64,000 bases of DNA from Cohnella sp. SGD-V74. GTDB lineage: Bacteria; Bacillota; Bacilli; Paenibacillales; Paenibacillaceae. A program made the position numbers and the translations under genes. Positions 45,602-53,487 of this stretch are shown here, piece by piece. The DNA lies in NCBI RefSeq assembly GCF_003001675.1, contig NZ_PVYW01000015.1:1-64000 (forward strand), written 5' to 3'. The first letter of the stretch is position 1. The number at the start of each line of letters is the position of its first letter. Under the pieces are notes generated by a model. It saw only the letters and a list, made by a program, of their open reading frames with translations, searched no databases and was not told the DNA's origin.

Positions 45602-45648
45602 GAATGTGTGTTCCCATCCATTATATCGGTTTGCCCGCGCACCGTCAA
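45602..45648 (-). promoter_or_regulatory. uvrB promoter with LexA (SOS) box
   Basis: Minus strand: -35 TTGACG (45643-45648), 17-bp spacer, -10 TATAAT (45620-45625), followed by GAACACACATTC (45602-45613). This is the same GAAC-N4-ATTC form, in the same place relative to the -10, as at uvrA. It lies about 90 bp upstream of the uvrB start. Confidence 0.7.
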
Positions 45649-45849
45649 AAGGGTCTGGAGACCCGCCGCAGAGCGCGGATTTTGACGAATATGCGGCAGA
45701 CGTTCGCCTTTTTATGATACGATAGGGGCATACGCATAAACGGTTCGCGCCTCTCTTCCGAGGCAGGCGGAGCTTCGTTTATGGACGCTAACGATTCGCA
45801 TCGTTAACAATTCGCCGTCCGCCGTCGGCGGCAGACTGGAGAGTGGCGC

Positions 45850-46905
45850 ATGGGATTGTTTGATTTCATTAGAGGACAATTTATCGAAGTAATCGAGTGG
45901 CTCGACGATCGGGGGATTCTCGTCTATCGCTTCCCCGCCTACGACAACGCGATCAAGATGGGCGCCAAGCTCATCGTCCGCGAGTCCCAGGCCGCGATCT
46001 TCGTCAACGAAGGACAGATCGCCGACGTGTTCGGCCCCGGAACCTATACGTTAAGCACGCAAAACCTGCCGGTGCTCACGGCGCTTAATTCATGGAAACA
46101 CGCATTCAACTCCCCGTTCAAATCGGACGTCTACTTCCTTAATATGACGACATTTACCGATCAGAAATGGGGCACCACGAACCCGGTCATTATGCGCGAT
46201 CCCGAGTTCGGCATGATCCGCATGCGCGGATTCGGCAACTACTCCTTCCGCGTTCAGGACCCGGTCGTGTTTCTGCGGGATATATTCGGCACGAAGAAGG
46301 AGTTTACGACGGCGGGCATCACCGGTTTCCTGAAGGCCGCGGTCGTATCCGGCATCAGCGACCTGGTCGGCGAAGCGCGAATTCCGGTGCTCGATCTGGC
46401 CAGCTCCTACGACGAGCTCGGACGGATGGCGGCGGAGAAGCTGCAGCCGAATTTCGCGGCGATCGGCCTCGCGCTGACGAACGTGACGATCGAGAACCTG
46501 TCGCTGCCGCCGGAAGTGGAGCAGATGATCGACCGCAAATCGTCGATGAACATCGCCGGCAACCTGGATCAATATATGAAGTATCAGACGGCCGAGGCTC
46601 TTCGCGAAGCCGCCAACAAGCCGGGCGGAGGCGCGGCGGGAGCCGGAGCGGAGCTGGGCGCGGGCATGGCCATGGGGCAGATGATGGGACAGATGTTCCA
46701 GCAGATGAACAGCCAGCAGCAGCCGGGCTCGGCTCCCGGGACGGCGGCCTCTGCGGGACAGGGTGCCGCGCCTGGAGCTGCGGGTCAAGGCTCGGCGGCG
46801 CAAGATCAGGGCCAAGCGGCGGGCGGGAAGAAATTCTGCTCCGAATGCGGCAGCCGGCTGAACGAGAACGCGAAATTCTGTTCTGAATGCGGAAGTAAAA
46901 TTTAG
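45850..46905 (+). CDS. ydjI: SPFH-domain zinc-ribbon protein, YdjI-like
   Basis: 351 residues. Residues 1-230 form an SPFH-like domain of the YdjI/virion-core type (MGLFDFIRGQFIEVIEWLDDRGILVYRFP; FNEGQ-like VNEGQIADVFGPGTYTLSTQNLPVL; FGMIRMRGFGNYSF). A Gly/Ala/Gln-rich linker follows (about 255-325), and a C-terminal zinc ribbon with two CSECGS motifs (FCSECGSRLNENAKFCSECGSKI). B. subtilis YdjI lies with YdjG and YdjH and helps recruit PspA to stressed membrane; that role is inferred here. GGAGAG precedes ATG 45850. The partner gene starts 15 bp after the stop. Confidence 0.82.
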   Translation: MGLFDFIRGQFIEVIEWLDDRGILVYRFPAYDNAIKMGAKLIVRESQAAIFVNEGQIADVFGPGTYTLSTQNLPVLTALNSWKHAFNSPFKSDVYFLNMTTFTDQKWGTTNPVIMRDPEFGMIRMRGFGNYSFRVQDPVVFLRDIFGTKKEFTTAGITGFLKAAVVSGISDLVGEARIPVLDLASSYDELGRMAAEKLQPNFAAIGLALTNVTIENLSLPPEVEQMIDRKSSMNIAGNLDQYMKYQTAEALREAANKPGGGAAGAGAELGAGMAMGQMMGQMFQQMNSQQQPGSAPGTAASAGQGAAPGAAGQGSAAQDQGQAAGGKKFCSECGSRLNENAKFCSECGSKI

Positions 46906-46920
46906 CCGGAGGCGTACCTG

Positions 46921-48036
46921 ATGAGCAACGCTACGACCGCGATTCGTTTTCCGTGCGCGAGCTGCGCGGGACCGATGGTCTTCGACGCGGAAAGCCAAAA
47001 CTTGAAATGCCAATATTGCGGCGCGGAGCGGCAGATCGAGAAGGTGCTCGACGAGCCGGTGGAGCATCCTTTTCACGGTCGGGCCGAGGACCTGGATCGC
47101 CTGCAGGACTGGGGAACGCAGCAGCAGGCGATCCATTGCGAAGCGTGCGGCGGAGAAACGCTGATCCCGGCTGGACAGACGACGTCCACCTGCGTCTTCT
47201 GCGGCTCCCCCAAAGTGCTGAGCCAAGACAACGTGCGCAGCATCCGGCCGGAATCCGTCATCCCGTTCCGGGTGTCGCGGGACGAAGCGCTCAAATCGTT
47301 CGCAAGATGGAAGAAGAAACGATTTTTCATGCCCGGCGACTTCAAGAAAGCGGATGTCGACTCCCAACTGAACGGGATCTACATCCCCTATTGGACTTAT
47401 GATACGAATACGTATTCCGTCTACTCGGCGGAAGTCGGCATCTATCACTACCGTACGGTGACTAAGACCAGGGTTGTGAACGGCAAAACGGAAACGTACA
47501 CCGCCACCGAGAGATATACCGTCTGGCACCCTGCCCGCGGCGATTACGGCAGAAGCTTCGACGACATTCTGATCCCGGCCTCCGGACACTACGACGCGGA
47601 TTTGCTGAAGAAGCTGGGAGATTTTCGTCTGGGCGAGCTTCACGGCTACAAGCCGGAGTATCTAAGCGGGCATATCTCGGAACGCTATTCCGTCACCCGC
47701 GAGGAAGGCTGGGAGAAGGCGCAAAACGTGGCCGACGGAACGATCCGAGCGGAGGTCCGGAACGTGATCGGCGGCGACGAAATCCGCAACCTGCGCATTC
47801 GGACCACCTACAATAACGTCACCTACAAGCATCTGCTGCTTCCAGTGTGGAACGCCAACTACGTCTACAAATCGAAGACATACTATTATATGGTCAACGG
47901 CCAGACCGGCACCGTCTCCGGCCGTGTCCCCCGCAGCGCCTTCAAAATTACCCTGTTCACGCTGTTCTGCCTGGGCATCGCCGGCGCCGTCGTCTGGTTC
48001 ATCGCCAGCCACCCGGAACTATTCGCTTCGTCATAA
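46921..48036 (+). CDS. Zinc-ribbon membrane protein, YdjG-like
   Basis: 371 residues. Two zinc ribbons at the N-terminus (CASCAGPMVFDAES..LKCQYCG and CEACGGETLIPAGQT..CVFCG) are followed by a domain with the motif YIPYWTYDTNTYSVYSAEVG, and a single C-terminal transmembrane helix (ITLFTLFCLGIAGAVVWFIAS). This fits B. subtilis YdjG, once labelled a PriA-like or primosomal protein. CCGGAGG precedes ATG 46921. Cotranscribed with the YdjI-like gene. A YdjH-like (TPM) gene, which sits between them in B. subtilis, is absent here. Confidence 0.72.
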   Translation: MSNATTAIRFPCASCAGPMVFDAESQNLKCQYCGAERQIEKVLDEPVEHPFHGRAEDLDRLQDWGTQQQAIHCEACGGETLIPAGQTTSTCVFCGSPKVLSQDNVRSIRPESVIPFRVSRDEALKSFARWKKKRFFMPGDFKKADVDSQLNGIYIPYWTYDTNTYSVYSAEVGIYHYRTVTKTRVVNGKTETYTATERYTVWHPARGDYGRSFDDILIPASGHYDADLLKKLGDFRLGELHGYKPEYLSGHISERYSVTREEGWEKAQNVADGTIRAEVRNVIGGDEIRNLRIRTTYNNVTYKHLLLPVWNANYVYKSKTYYYMVNGQTGTVSGRVPRSAFKITLFTLFCLGIAGAVVWFIASHPELFASS

Positions 48037-48067
48037 TCCGTCTACCGTCCCTGGGCAATCGCCCGTT

Positions 48068-48109
48068 AAACGCGCAATTCGGTTCAAAGACCGAGTTTCG
48101 CGTTTTTTT
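48068..48109 (+). terminator. Terminator of the ydj pair
   Basis: AAACGCG at 48068-48074 pairs with CGCGTTT at 48099-48105, with an inner CGGT/ACCG stem, and a seven-T tail ends at 48109. It closes the ydjI-ydjG unit. Confidence 0.85.
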
Positions 48110-48190
48110 GTTCCCCCCAATCCCTCTCCCCCGCCCTATCTGCACTTCACTCAGGCAGACGACTTTTGAGATGGAGGACACCAGAGGGTA

Positions 48191-48250
48191 TTGACTCATT
48201 TTAATATTTAGCTTATCATCTAAATATAAGATTTAGATATTTATCTAAAT
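48191..48250 (+). promoter_or_regulatory. sdpRI promoter with two ATTTAG-N8-CTAAAT operators
   Basis: -35 TTGACT at 48191-48196, 17-bp spacer, -10 TATCAT at 48214-48219. Two palindromes of identical form ATTTAG-N8-CTAAAT lie at 48206-48225 and 48231-48250, 25 bp apart. The first covers the -10 and the second the early transcript. This is a textbook layout for autorepression by an ArsR-family dimer, here SdpR. Confidence 0.75.
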
Positions 48251-48298
48251 ATCAAATCAAATACTCATCACCCCTTCATGGAAGGAGGGATCAGCTCC

Positions 48299-48586
48299 AT
48301 GAACGACGCCTTCAAGGCGCTGTCGGATCCGACAAGGCGAAAAATATTGCAACTGTTGAAGGATCAAGACCTGTCCGCAGGCGACATCGCCGAGCATTTC
48401 GACATTTCGAAGCCGAGCATCTCCCATCACTTGAACATTCTAAAGCAAGCTCAGCTCGTTCAAGACGAAAGGCACGGCCAAAGCATCATCTACTCCATCA
48501 ATATGTCCGTGATGCAAGAAGCCATGAGCTGGTTTCTCGGCATGATCGGAACCAAAGGAGAGAACCCCCATGACGAATCACGCTGA
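48299..48586 (+). CDS. sdpR: ArsR-family autorepressor, SdpR-like
   Basis: 95 residues from ATG 48299, with GGAGGG 9 bases upstream. The winged helix-turn-helix is clear: MNDAFKALSDPTRRKILQLLKDQDLSAGDIAEHFDISKPSISHHLNILKQAQLV. It lacks metal-binding Cys motifs, so it is not an arsenic sensor. SdpR in B. subtilis represses sdpRI and is relieved when SdpI binds the SdpC toxin. The gene overlaps sdpI by 17 bp. No sdpABC toxin genes occur nearby. Confidence 0.85.
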   Translation: MNDAFKALSDPTRRKILQLLKDQDLSAGDIAEHFDISKPSISHHLNILKQAQLVQDERHGQSIIYSINMSVMQEAMSWFLGMIGTKGENPHDESR

Positions 48587-49262
48587 CAACAACAACGAAA
48601 AAACTGCGGGCGTCTGGTCGAAAAAAGACTGGCTTCTGCTCGCGACGAACGCCGCGATCTTCATAGCGCTGTTCCTGACCTTCAACCACCGGCTTCCCGA
48701 CATCGTCGCTTCCCACTACAACATCAACGGAGAAGCCGACCGCACGATGGCCAAGTGGAGCTTCTGGCTCATGAACGCCGCGCTCACGGTCGCGCTGCCG
48801 GCGCTCCTGTCCGTCATGCGCTACGTCGATCCGCGTAAAAACAACTATGCTCGCTTCCAGGATTATTACTATTTGATACGCTGGACGATCAGCCTGTTCC
48901 TCCACTCGGTGCTGCTTATCGTCATCCTGGACAACGTGGGCCACAAACTGCCGATGCTCAATCTGGTGTTCGGCGGAATGGGATTGCTGTGGATAGTCGT
49001 CGGCAACCGAATGGGGCAAGTTCGCAGCAACTTTTTTATCGGCATCCGCACCCCTTGGGCGCTGATGGACGATCGCAACTGGCGTTTGACCCATCGCCTG
49101 GCCGGCCGCCTCTGGGTTATCGCAGGCATCCTGATGTTTCTGTCTTCCTGGTTGATTCCCGCCGGCTGGACGGTCGGCGTTCTGCTTGCCTGCGCCCTGT
49201 TAAGCGCTCTGGTGCCGGCCGTCTATTCTTATCTGATCTACAGAAAAAAAACCGAAGCTTAA
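48570..49262 (+). CDS. sdpI: SdpI-family membrane immunity/signalling protein
   Basis: 230 residues. A DUF1648 domain (NHRLPDIVASHYNINGEADRTMAKW) is followed by the SdpI domain, with about six transmembrane helices (for example WLLLATNAAIFIALFLTF, FLHSVLLIVILDNVG, LVFGGMGLLWIVVGNRMGQVRSNFFIGIRTPWAL). The last motif is the SdpI signature. SdpI confers immunity to the SDP toxin and sequesters SdpR at the membrane; here the pair may answer an exogenous toxin, since no sdpC is present. The ATG at 48570 is inside the sdpR gene, preceded by GGAGAG. Confidence 0.88.
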   Translation: MTNHADNNNEKTAGVWSKKDWLLLATNAAIFIALFLTFNHRLPDIVASHYNINGEADRTMAKWSFWLMNAALTVALPALLSVMRYVDPRKNNYARFQDYYYLIRWTISLFLHSVLLIVILDNVGHKLPMLNLVFGGMGLLWIVVGNRMGQVRSNFFIGIRTPWALMDDRNWRLTHRLAGRLWVIAGILMFLSSWLIPAGWTVGVLLACALLSALVPAVYSYLIYRKKTEA

Positions 49263-49296
49263 CCGCACGCCCCAATCCATCTTACGGAGGTATACC

Positions 49297-50958
49297 ATGA
49301 AAAAAAAGATCGCCCTGATCGCAACCGCGTCCGCCCTGCTCTTATCCGCGATTCCGCTAGCGGCATCCGCCGCGGCAACGTTTAAGCTGAACGTCGACGG
49401 ACAAACGGTTCAATTCTCCGACGCCCAGCCGTACAAGAGCGGCAAAGACGTCATGCTCCCGCTGCGCCAGACCGCGCAAGCGCTCGGTCTCAAGGTTGAA
49501 TATCTTCCCGCTTCCAAGGAAGCCGCGATCTCCGGCCCTGCCGGAACGGCAACCGTGAAGCCCGGCAGCAACCAGGCCCTTATCGGGGGCGCAGCCAACG
49601 TGGCGTTCGGAGCCGATGCGGCCGTCAAGTCGAACCGCATGTTCGTCCCGCTCTCCTTCTTCGAACGCGCTCTGGGATTGCGCACGGCCGTTCACGAAGA
49701 TACCTCGACGGCTTCCATCTTCACGGCCAAGCACAACGAAGACGCCGTGCGAGCGATCGTCGAACATCTGGTCTCGGGACAATATCAACAGCTGTCCGAT
49801 ATGTATTTCCATGATGAGTTGAAAGCAACGGTGCCGGCAGATACGCTGAAAGCCGTCTGGGAGCAAACGGTCGCATTAGCCGGAACATTCAACGGTATCG
49901 AAGCGATCCAGGCGAATTCCGCCTCTCCCGACCAGCAACAATTCGTCGCTCTGCTTACCTTCTCCAAGGCGAAGATAGCGTTAACGCTCGCCCTGAACGC
50001 CGACAATCAAGCGACCGGATTGTGGTTGAAGCCGATCGCGGAACAACTGCCCGCCCCGGACAGCCTGATCGAAGAAGAGATCGTTGTCGGGGCAGGCACG
50101 ACATACCCGCTTCCGGGCACGCTGACGCTGCCTAAGAACGTCTCCGGTCCCCTCCCGGCCGTCATTCTCGTGCACGGCTCCGGTCCGAACGATCGGGACG
50201 AAACGGTCGGCCTGGCCAAGCCGTTCCGCGATCTCGCATGGGGACTCGCCGAGCAAGGCATCGCCGTCCTGCGCTACGACAAGAGAACCTACGCCCACGG
50301 TCAAAGCTTCACTCCCGACATGCTGGCGTCGTTTACCGTCAAAGACGAAACGGTCGACGATGCGATCGCGGCGGCGAAGCTGCTGAAGGCGGATAAACGG
50401 ATAGACGCAGCGAACGTCTACATCGTTGGCCACAGCCTGGGCGGCATGCTCGCTCCGCGCATCGACGCCGACGGCGGAGACTTCGCCGGACTTGCCGTCC
50501 TTGCCGGTTCCCCCCGTACGCTGTGGGAAATCATCGCGGATCAGAACGCGGCGATTATCGCCACGATGGAAGACGGCAACCCGGCCAAGTCGGCCAGCGA
50601 GGCGCTCGTCGCCGCCGAAGTCGAGAAAGCGAAAAGCCTTGCCGGCCTGACCGACGACGAAGCGAAGGCGCAAACCTTGTTCGGCATTCCAGCCTACTAC
50701 TTCAAAGAAATGGACAGCCGCGGAGCCGATCAAATCGCCGCCAAGCTGACCAAACCGGTGCTCGTGCTGCAAGGCGAAGCCGACGTTCAAGTCTATGCGG
50801 ATAAAGATTACGTGCAGTGGAAAGAAACGTTGAAGAACAACGATAAAGCATCCTTCAAGCTGTATCCGGGCCTTAACCACTTCTTCGCCAAAAGTGCGGA
50901 CGGCAAAGTGGAATCGCAGGTCATCCAGGATATCGCCGACTGGATCAACAAGCGCTAG
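49297..50958 (+). CDS. Secreted alpha/beta hydrolase with stalk and DUF3887 domains
   Basis: 553 residues. A signal peptide (ending AASAAA) is followed by a copper amine oxidase-type stalk domain (about 28-145: FKLNVDGQTVQFSDAQPYKSGKDVMLPLRQ; FVPLSFFERALGLR), then a DUF3887-like region (VSGQYQQLSDMYFHDELKATV), and a serine hydrolase domain. The catalytic Ser is in VGHSLGGML, the acid probably Asp in LQGEADVQVY, and the His in GLNHFF. The oxyanion region is VILVHGSGPNDRDETVG. The organisation recalls secreted esterases or acyl-hydrolases; the substrate is unknown. The ribosome site is GGAGGT. It converges with ykkD. Confidence 0.82.
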   Translation: MKKKIALIATASALLLSAIPLAASAAATFKLNVDGQTVQFSDAQPYKSGKDVMLPLRQTAQALGLKVEYLPASKEAAISGPAGTATVKPGSNQALIGGAANVAFGADAAVKSNRMFVPLSFFERALGLRTAVHEDTSTASIFTAKHNEDAVRAIVEHLVSGQYQQLSDMYFHDELKATVPADTLKAVWEQTVALAGTFNGIEAIQANSASPDQQQFVALLTFSKAKIALTLALNADNQATGLWLKPIAEQLPAPDSLIEEEIVVGAGTTYPLPGTLTLPKNVSGPLPAVILVHGSGPNDRDETVGLAKPFRDLAWGLAEQGIAVLRYDKRTYAHGQSFTPDMLASFTVKDETVDDAIAAAKLLKADKRIDAANVYIVGHSLGGMLAPRIDADGGDFAGLAVLAGSPRTLWEIIADQNAAIIATMEDGNPAKSASEALVAAEVEKAKSLAGLTDDEAKAQTLFGIPAYYFKEMDSRGADQIAAKLTKPVLVLQGEADVQVYADKDYVQWKETLKNNDKASFKLYPGLNHFFAKSADGKVESQVIQDIADWINKR

Positions 50959-50978
50959 AGACGGTCGAAGAGAAGAGG

Positions 50979-51299
50979 TTATTCGTTCCCGAGAGCCTTC
51001 AGTCCGACGACCGCGGCGACGACCAGCGCCAGGAAAAAAATTCTCAGGGGCTGGCGGGACTCTCCGTACAGAAGCATGCCGACAAGAGTCCCGCCGACCG
51101 TTCCGATCGCGGTCCACACCGCGTAGGCGGTGCCCATCGAGATCGTTTTCATCGCTACGGACAACAGAGCGAAGCTGACGATAAATCCCAAGACAAGCAG
51201 GAGTACGCTCAGCTTGTCTTTTTTCTGTTTTAGCCGGTTCATCGCCAGCACGCCTACGACTTCGAACATCCCCGCCAGAACAAGCGCAACCCATGCCAT
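50979..51299 (-). CDS. ykkD: SMR-family guanidinium exporter subunit YkkD
   Basis: 106 residues, four predicted helices. The start ATG 51299 shares a base with the ykkC stop (TAATG), after GGAGGCGAG. Sequence and length follow B. subtilis YkkD: FEVVGVLAMNRLKQKKDK with the conserved membrane Glu in helix 1, MGTAYAVWTAIGTVGG and LGMLLY-like VGMLLYGES. With YkkC it forms a two-component SMR transporter for guanidinium and some quaternary cations. It ends the riboswitch-controlled operon. Confidence 0.9.
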   Translation of the reverse strand: MAWVALVLAGMFEVVGVLAMNRLKQKKDKLSVLLLVLGFIVSFALLSVAMKTISMGTAYAVWTAIGTVGGTLVGMLLYGESRQPLRIFFLALVVAAVVGLKALGNE

Positions 51300-51637
51300 T
51301 ACGCGCTCGCCTCCTTCGGCTTGACGTCCGTCGTCATTTTCAGGCCGCCGATGCCGACGATCAGCACGGCTACCAGAAGCAATTTGACCGCATTCCACTC
51401 GGCTCCGAAAAATAACGATTCGGCCAACACCGTACCCGCCGCGCCGAGCCCCGTAAACACCGCGTAAGCCGTTCCGACGGGCAAGTCCCGCGTCGCCCGC
51501 AGCAGTCCCGCGAAGCTGAGGACGATCCCGAACGCGGTCAGCGCCCACTCTCCCGCATTCGACGCATGCTTCAAACCGGCCACCCAGCCGACTTCGCATA
51601 CCCCTGCCGCAAGCAGCAGCAACCAAGAACGATTCAT
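51299..51637 (-). CDS. ykkC: SMR-family guanidinium exporter subunit YkkC
   Basis: 112 residues, four helices, from ATG 51637 with GGAGGTG upstream. It contains the conserved Glu in AAGVCEVGWVAGLKHA and the LPVGTAYAVFTGLGAAGTV motif, and matches YkkC in length and order. The riboswitch and terminator upstream show that the pair responds to guanidine, which supports a guanidinium-specific role rather than general drug efflux. Confidence 0.92.
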   Translation of the reverse strand: MNRSWLLLLAAGVCEVGWVAGLKHASNAGEWALTAFGIVLSFAGLLRATRDLPVGTAYAVFTGLGAAGTVLAESLFFGAEWNAVKLLLVAVLIVGIGGLKMTTDVKPKEASA

Positions 51638-51698
51638 GATTCCATGCACCTCCGAATGTAGTGTGCCCCGCCTTCGCCCGAGCTCCTTGCCGAACGAC

Positions 51699-51775
51699 AA
51701 AAAAGCCCGGAGCATCGCAGGACCGTCGCGAGCCAAGCTGGCGTCGCGGGTCGTCATCGATACTCCCGGGCTTTT
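51699..51775 (-). terminator. Riboswitch-controlled terminator
   Basis: Minus strand: AAAAGCCCGGGAGTATCG (51775-51758) pairs with CGATGCTCCGGGCTTTTTT (51717-51699), followed by TGTCG. The 5' arm is the last conserved segment of the riboswitch aptamer (ATAAAAGCCCGGGAG), so guanidine binding competes with terminator formation and turns the operon on. Confidence 0.85.
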
Positions 51776-51870
51776 ATCCCTCCGTGTCCATCCTGCCTCT
51801 TAAGGGCGGATGCGCCCCTCTCGGACCGAACCGGCGCTCGACGCGCCGTGGAACCCTAGGGGCCTATTCC
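51760..51870 (-). promoter_or_regulatory. Guanidine-I (ykkC) riboswitch
   Basis: Minus strand carries the ykkC consensus elements in order: CTAGGGTTCC at about 51859-51850, GGTCCGAGAG near 51828, then CGGAGGGATAAAAGCCCGGGAG ending near 51763. Between the last two lies the variable stem. These signature segments are diagnostic of the guanidine-I class, which senses free guanidine. It sits in the leader of ykkC-ykkD and is followed by an intrinsic terminator. Confidence 0.95.
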
Positions 51871-51884
51871 TGATGATCACCAAT

Positions 51885-51913
51885 AAAATACTAAACCTCT
51901 ACGCGGTTGTCAA
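51885..51913 (-). promoter_or_regulatory. Promoter of the ykkCD operon
   Basis: Minus strand: -35 TTGACA (51908-51913), 17-bp spacer, -10 TATTTT (51885-51890), starting transcription just before the riboswitch. The -35 overlaps the TGA stop of minJ, so the operon is closely packed behind it. Confidence 0.75.
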
Positions 51914-53337
51914 GATTTCATGCGGGCATGAGATGCCCGAGGCGGCAGCCCGGCCTCTTCTTCGGCCTTCTTCCTCTCGGCCTGCGCCAACGCCTCCGCT
52001 GCGGCTTGCGCGGCGGCGGCCTGTTCCGCGGCGGCCAGCTCCGCTTCACGGCGGGCTTCCTGATGCCTCATCGTCGGAGAATTGCGAAGCCGGCGCGCCC
52101 CCGCCTCCCTCAGCCCCTGCCAGATCGACGCGGAACGCGGCGAAGCCACGAACTCGACGTCGTCGTCCGGCGCCGGAATAAGCCCTAACTGGTAATGCTC
52201 GCCTTGGTAACGCGCCCGTTGCAGATACTTGACATGGCCCTCCCGATTGACGACTTCCAGCTTGCAATAAGCGGATTGAAGCTGCAATGCGGCATGGAGC
52301 TCCTCTTTGTTGCGCACGACGGCCCCGTTGACCTTCTTGATCACTTCCCCCGCCTGCAGCCCGAGCTCCGCCGCCGGCGTACCGGGGAGCACGGCCAGCA
52401 CCTTTACGCCCGTGCCGTCTTGGGAATACAAAGGCTCCTTGCCTCTCTCCCTGCTTCGGCCGATCCAGAGCAAGCCTTCATGCAGCAGAAATGCCGCCGC
52501 CGATGCGACCACGACAACCGAGGGCCAGTAGATGGCGCAGACAGCCAAGCCGGCAATAATTGCCCCGTAGAGCATGATCAGATTACCCGAAAATTTCGCC
52601 TTGCGTTCCGGCCAGTAAGCCGCCGTCCGGTCGCTGAAGCCGATCAGAACCGGGAATGCGAGGAAGCTCCAGGCGGCCGCGTCGCCGCCGAACAGAGGCG
52701 CCCAAGGCAGAGCGAACCCGCCGTCCGACGAAGGAACAAGCCATAGCAGAGGAATCGGCCATACTCCGGCGATGGCATAAGCGCCCATCGGCTTGCCTCT
52801 TTTTCCCTGGAGGAACAGAGGGATCGTAAGCGTCTTGCTCTGCAGCCGAACGAGGAGGCCTTCCGCGATATGGAGAAGCCCGGCTATGAAGAGCAGCGCG
52901 GGAACGTCGATCGCAAGGAGCATACGCAACGCTTCGGCGGCCGGACCTTCGGCGATACCGAAGCCCGTCCCTTCCGCCGCGTATTGCAGCAAGCCGATCG
53001 CGCCCGCGGCGTACGCCAGACATACGTAGCGCAGCTGAAACACCGCCAGCACGCCCATCCCGATCCAGACGAACATCAGCGTCTCGCCGTTCAGTGCGGC
53101 GCCGGCTCCCATTCCGATCAAGGATAACGCCAATCCGGCCGCCAGTCCCGCCGCCGTTCTCGCAAACGTCAACCGCGGCGCTCCGTAGAGACGAACGTGA
53201 TACAGCCTGCGCTGCAGCGTAACCGTATGACGGGCATGCCACCATACGAGCGCAATCGCAATATAGAAATAAGGGAAAGCGAACAGGCCGATCGCGGCTT
53301 GTCCCGCTTCCTCAAGCACATTCAGAAGATCATCCAT
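51910..53337 (-). CDS. minJ: MinJ-like polytopic PDZ protein
   Basis: 475 residues from ATG 53337 (GGAGAG upstream). About eight transmembrane helices occupy residues 1-300 (FPYFYIAIALVWWHARHTV, LAAGLALSLIGMGAGAAL, MLLAIDVPALLFIAGLLHIA). A PDZ domain follows (GVKVLAVLPGTPAAELGLQAGEVIKKVNGAVV). In B. subtilis, MinJ bridges DivIVA and MinD at the division site and lies next to ctpB, as here. The C-terminal 70 residues form a charged, Ala/Glu/Gln-rich helix (ARREAELAAAEQAAAAQAAA) that is not usual for MinJ. A role in division-site placement is inferred from synteny and architecture. Confidence 0.82.
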   Translation of the reverse strand: MDDLLNVLEEAGQAAIGLFAFPYFYIAIALVWWHARHTVTLQRRLYHVRLYGAPRLTFARTAAGLAAGLALSLIGMGAGAALNGETLMFVWIGMGVLAVFQLRYVCLAYAAGAIGLLQYAAEGTGFGIAEGPAAEALRMLLAIDVPALLFIAGLLHIAEGLLVRLQSKTLTIPLFLQGKRGKPMGAYAIAGVWPIPLLWLVPSSDGGFALPWAPLFGGDAAAWSFLAFPVLIGFSDRTAAYWPERKAKFSGNLIMLYGAIIAGLAVCAIYWPSVVVVASAAAFLLHEGLLWIGRSRERGKEPLYSQDGTGVKVLAVLPGTPAAELGLQAGEVIKKVNGAVVRNKEELHAALQLQSAYCKLEVVNREGHVKYLQRARYQGEHYQLGLIPAPDDDVEFVASPRSASIWQGLREAGARRLRNSPTMRHQEARREAELAAAEQAAAAQAAAEALAQAERKKAEEEAGLPPRASHARMKS

Positions 53338-53380
53338 CGCGACTCTCCTCTTTCTTACGACTAAAACACGCCCCAACATG

Positions 53381-53410
53381 AAAAAGGAAGTTGACCTAGA
53401 GTCAACCTCC
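53381..53410 (-). terminator. Terminator between ctpB and minJ
   Basis: Minus strand: GGAGGTTGAC and GTCAACTTCC pair around TCTAG and are followed by TTTTT. It lies about 80 bp past the ctpB stop, ahead of the minJ start, so minJ needs its own promoter or readthrough. Confidence 0.85.
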
Positions 53411-53487
53411 TAATTGGTATTCGACGGCGGGCGGGAAAATCCTTCTCGCGTCTTGCTCTCGGAGCATGCCGTTTTATGGTTATTCGA

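Noticed and set aside
51299..51757. A longer YkkC start upstream of 51637
   Set aside because: The extension would run through the riboswitch terminator region; ATG 51637 has a good GGAGGTG and gives the standard length.
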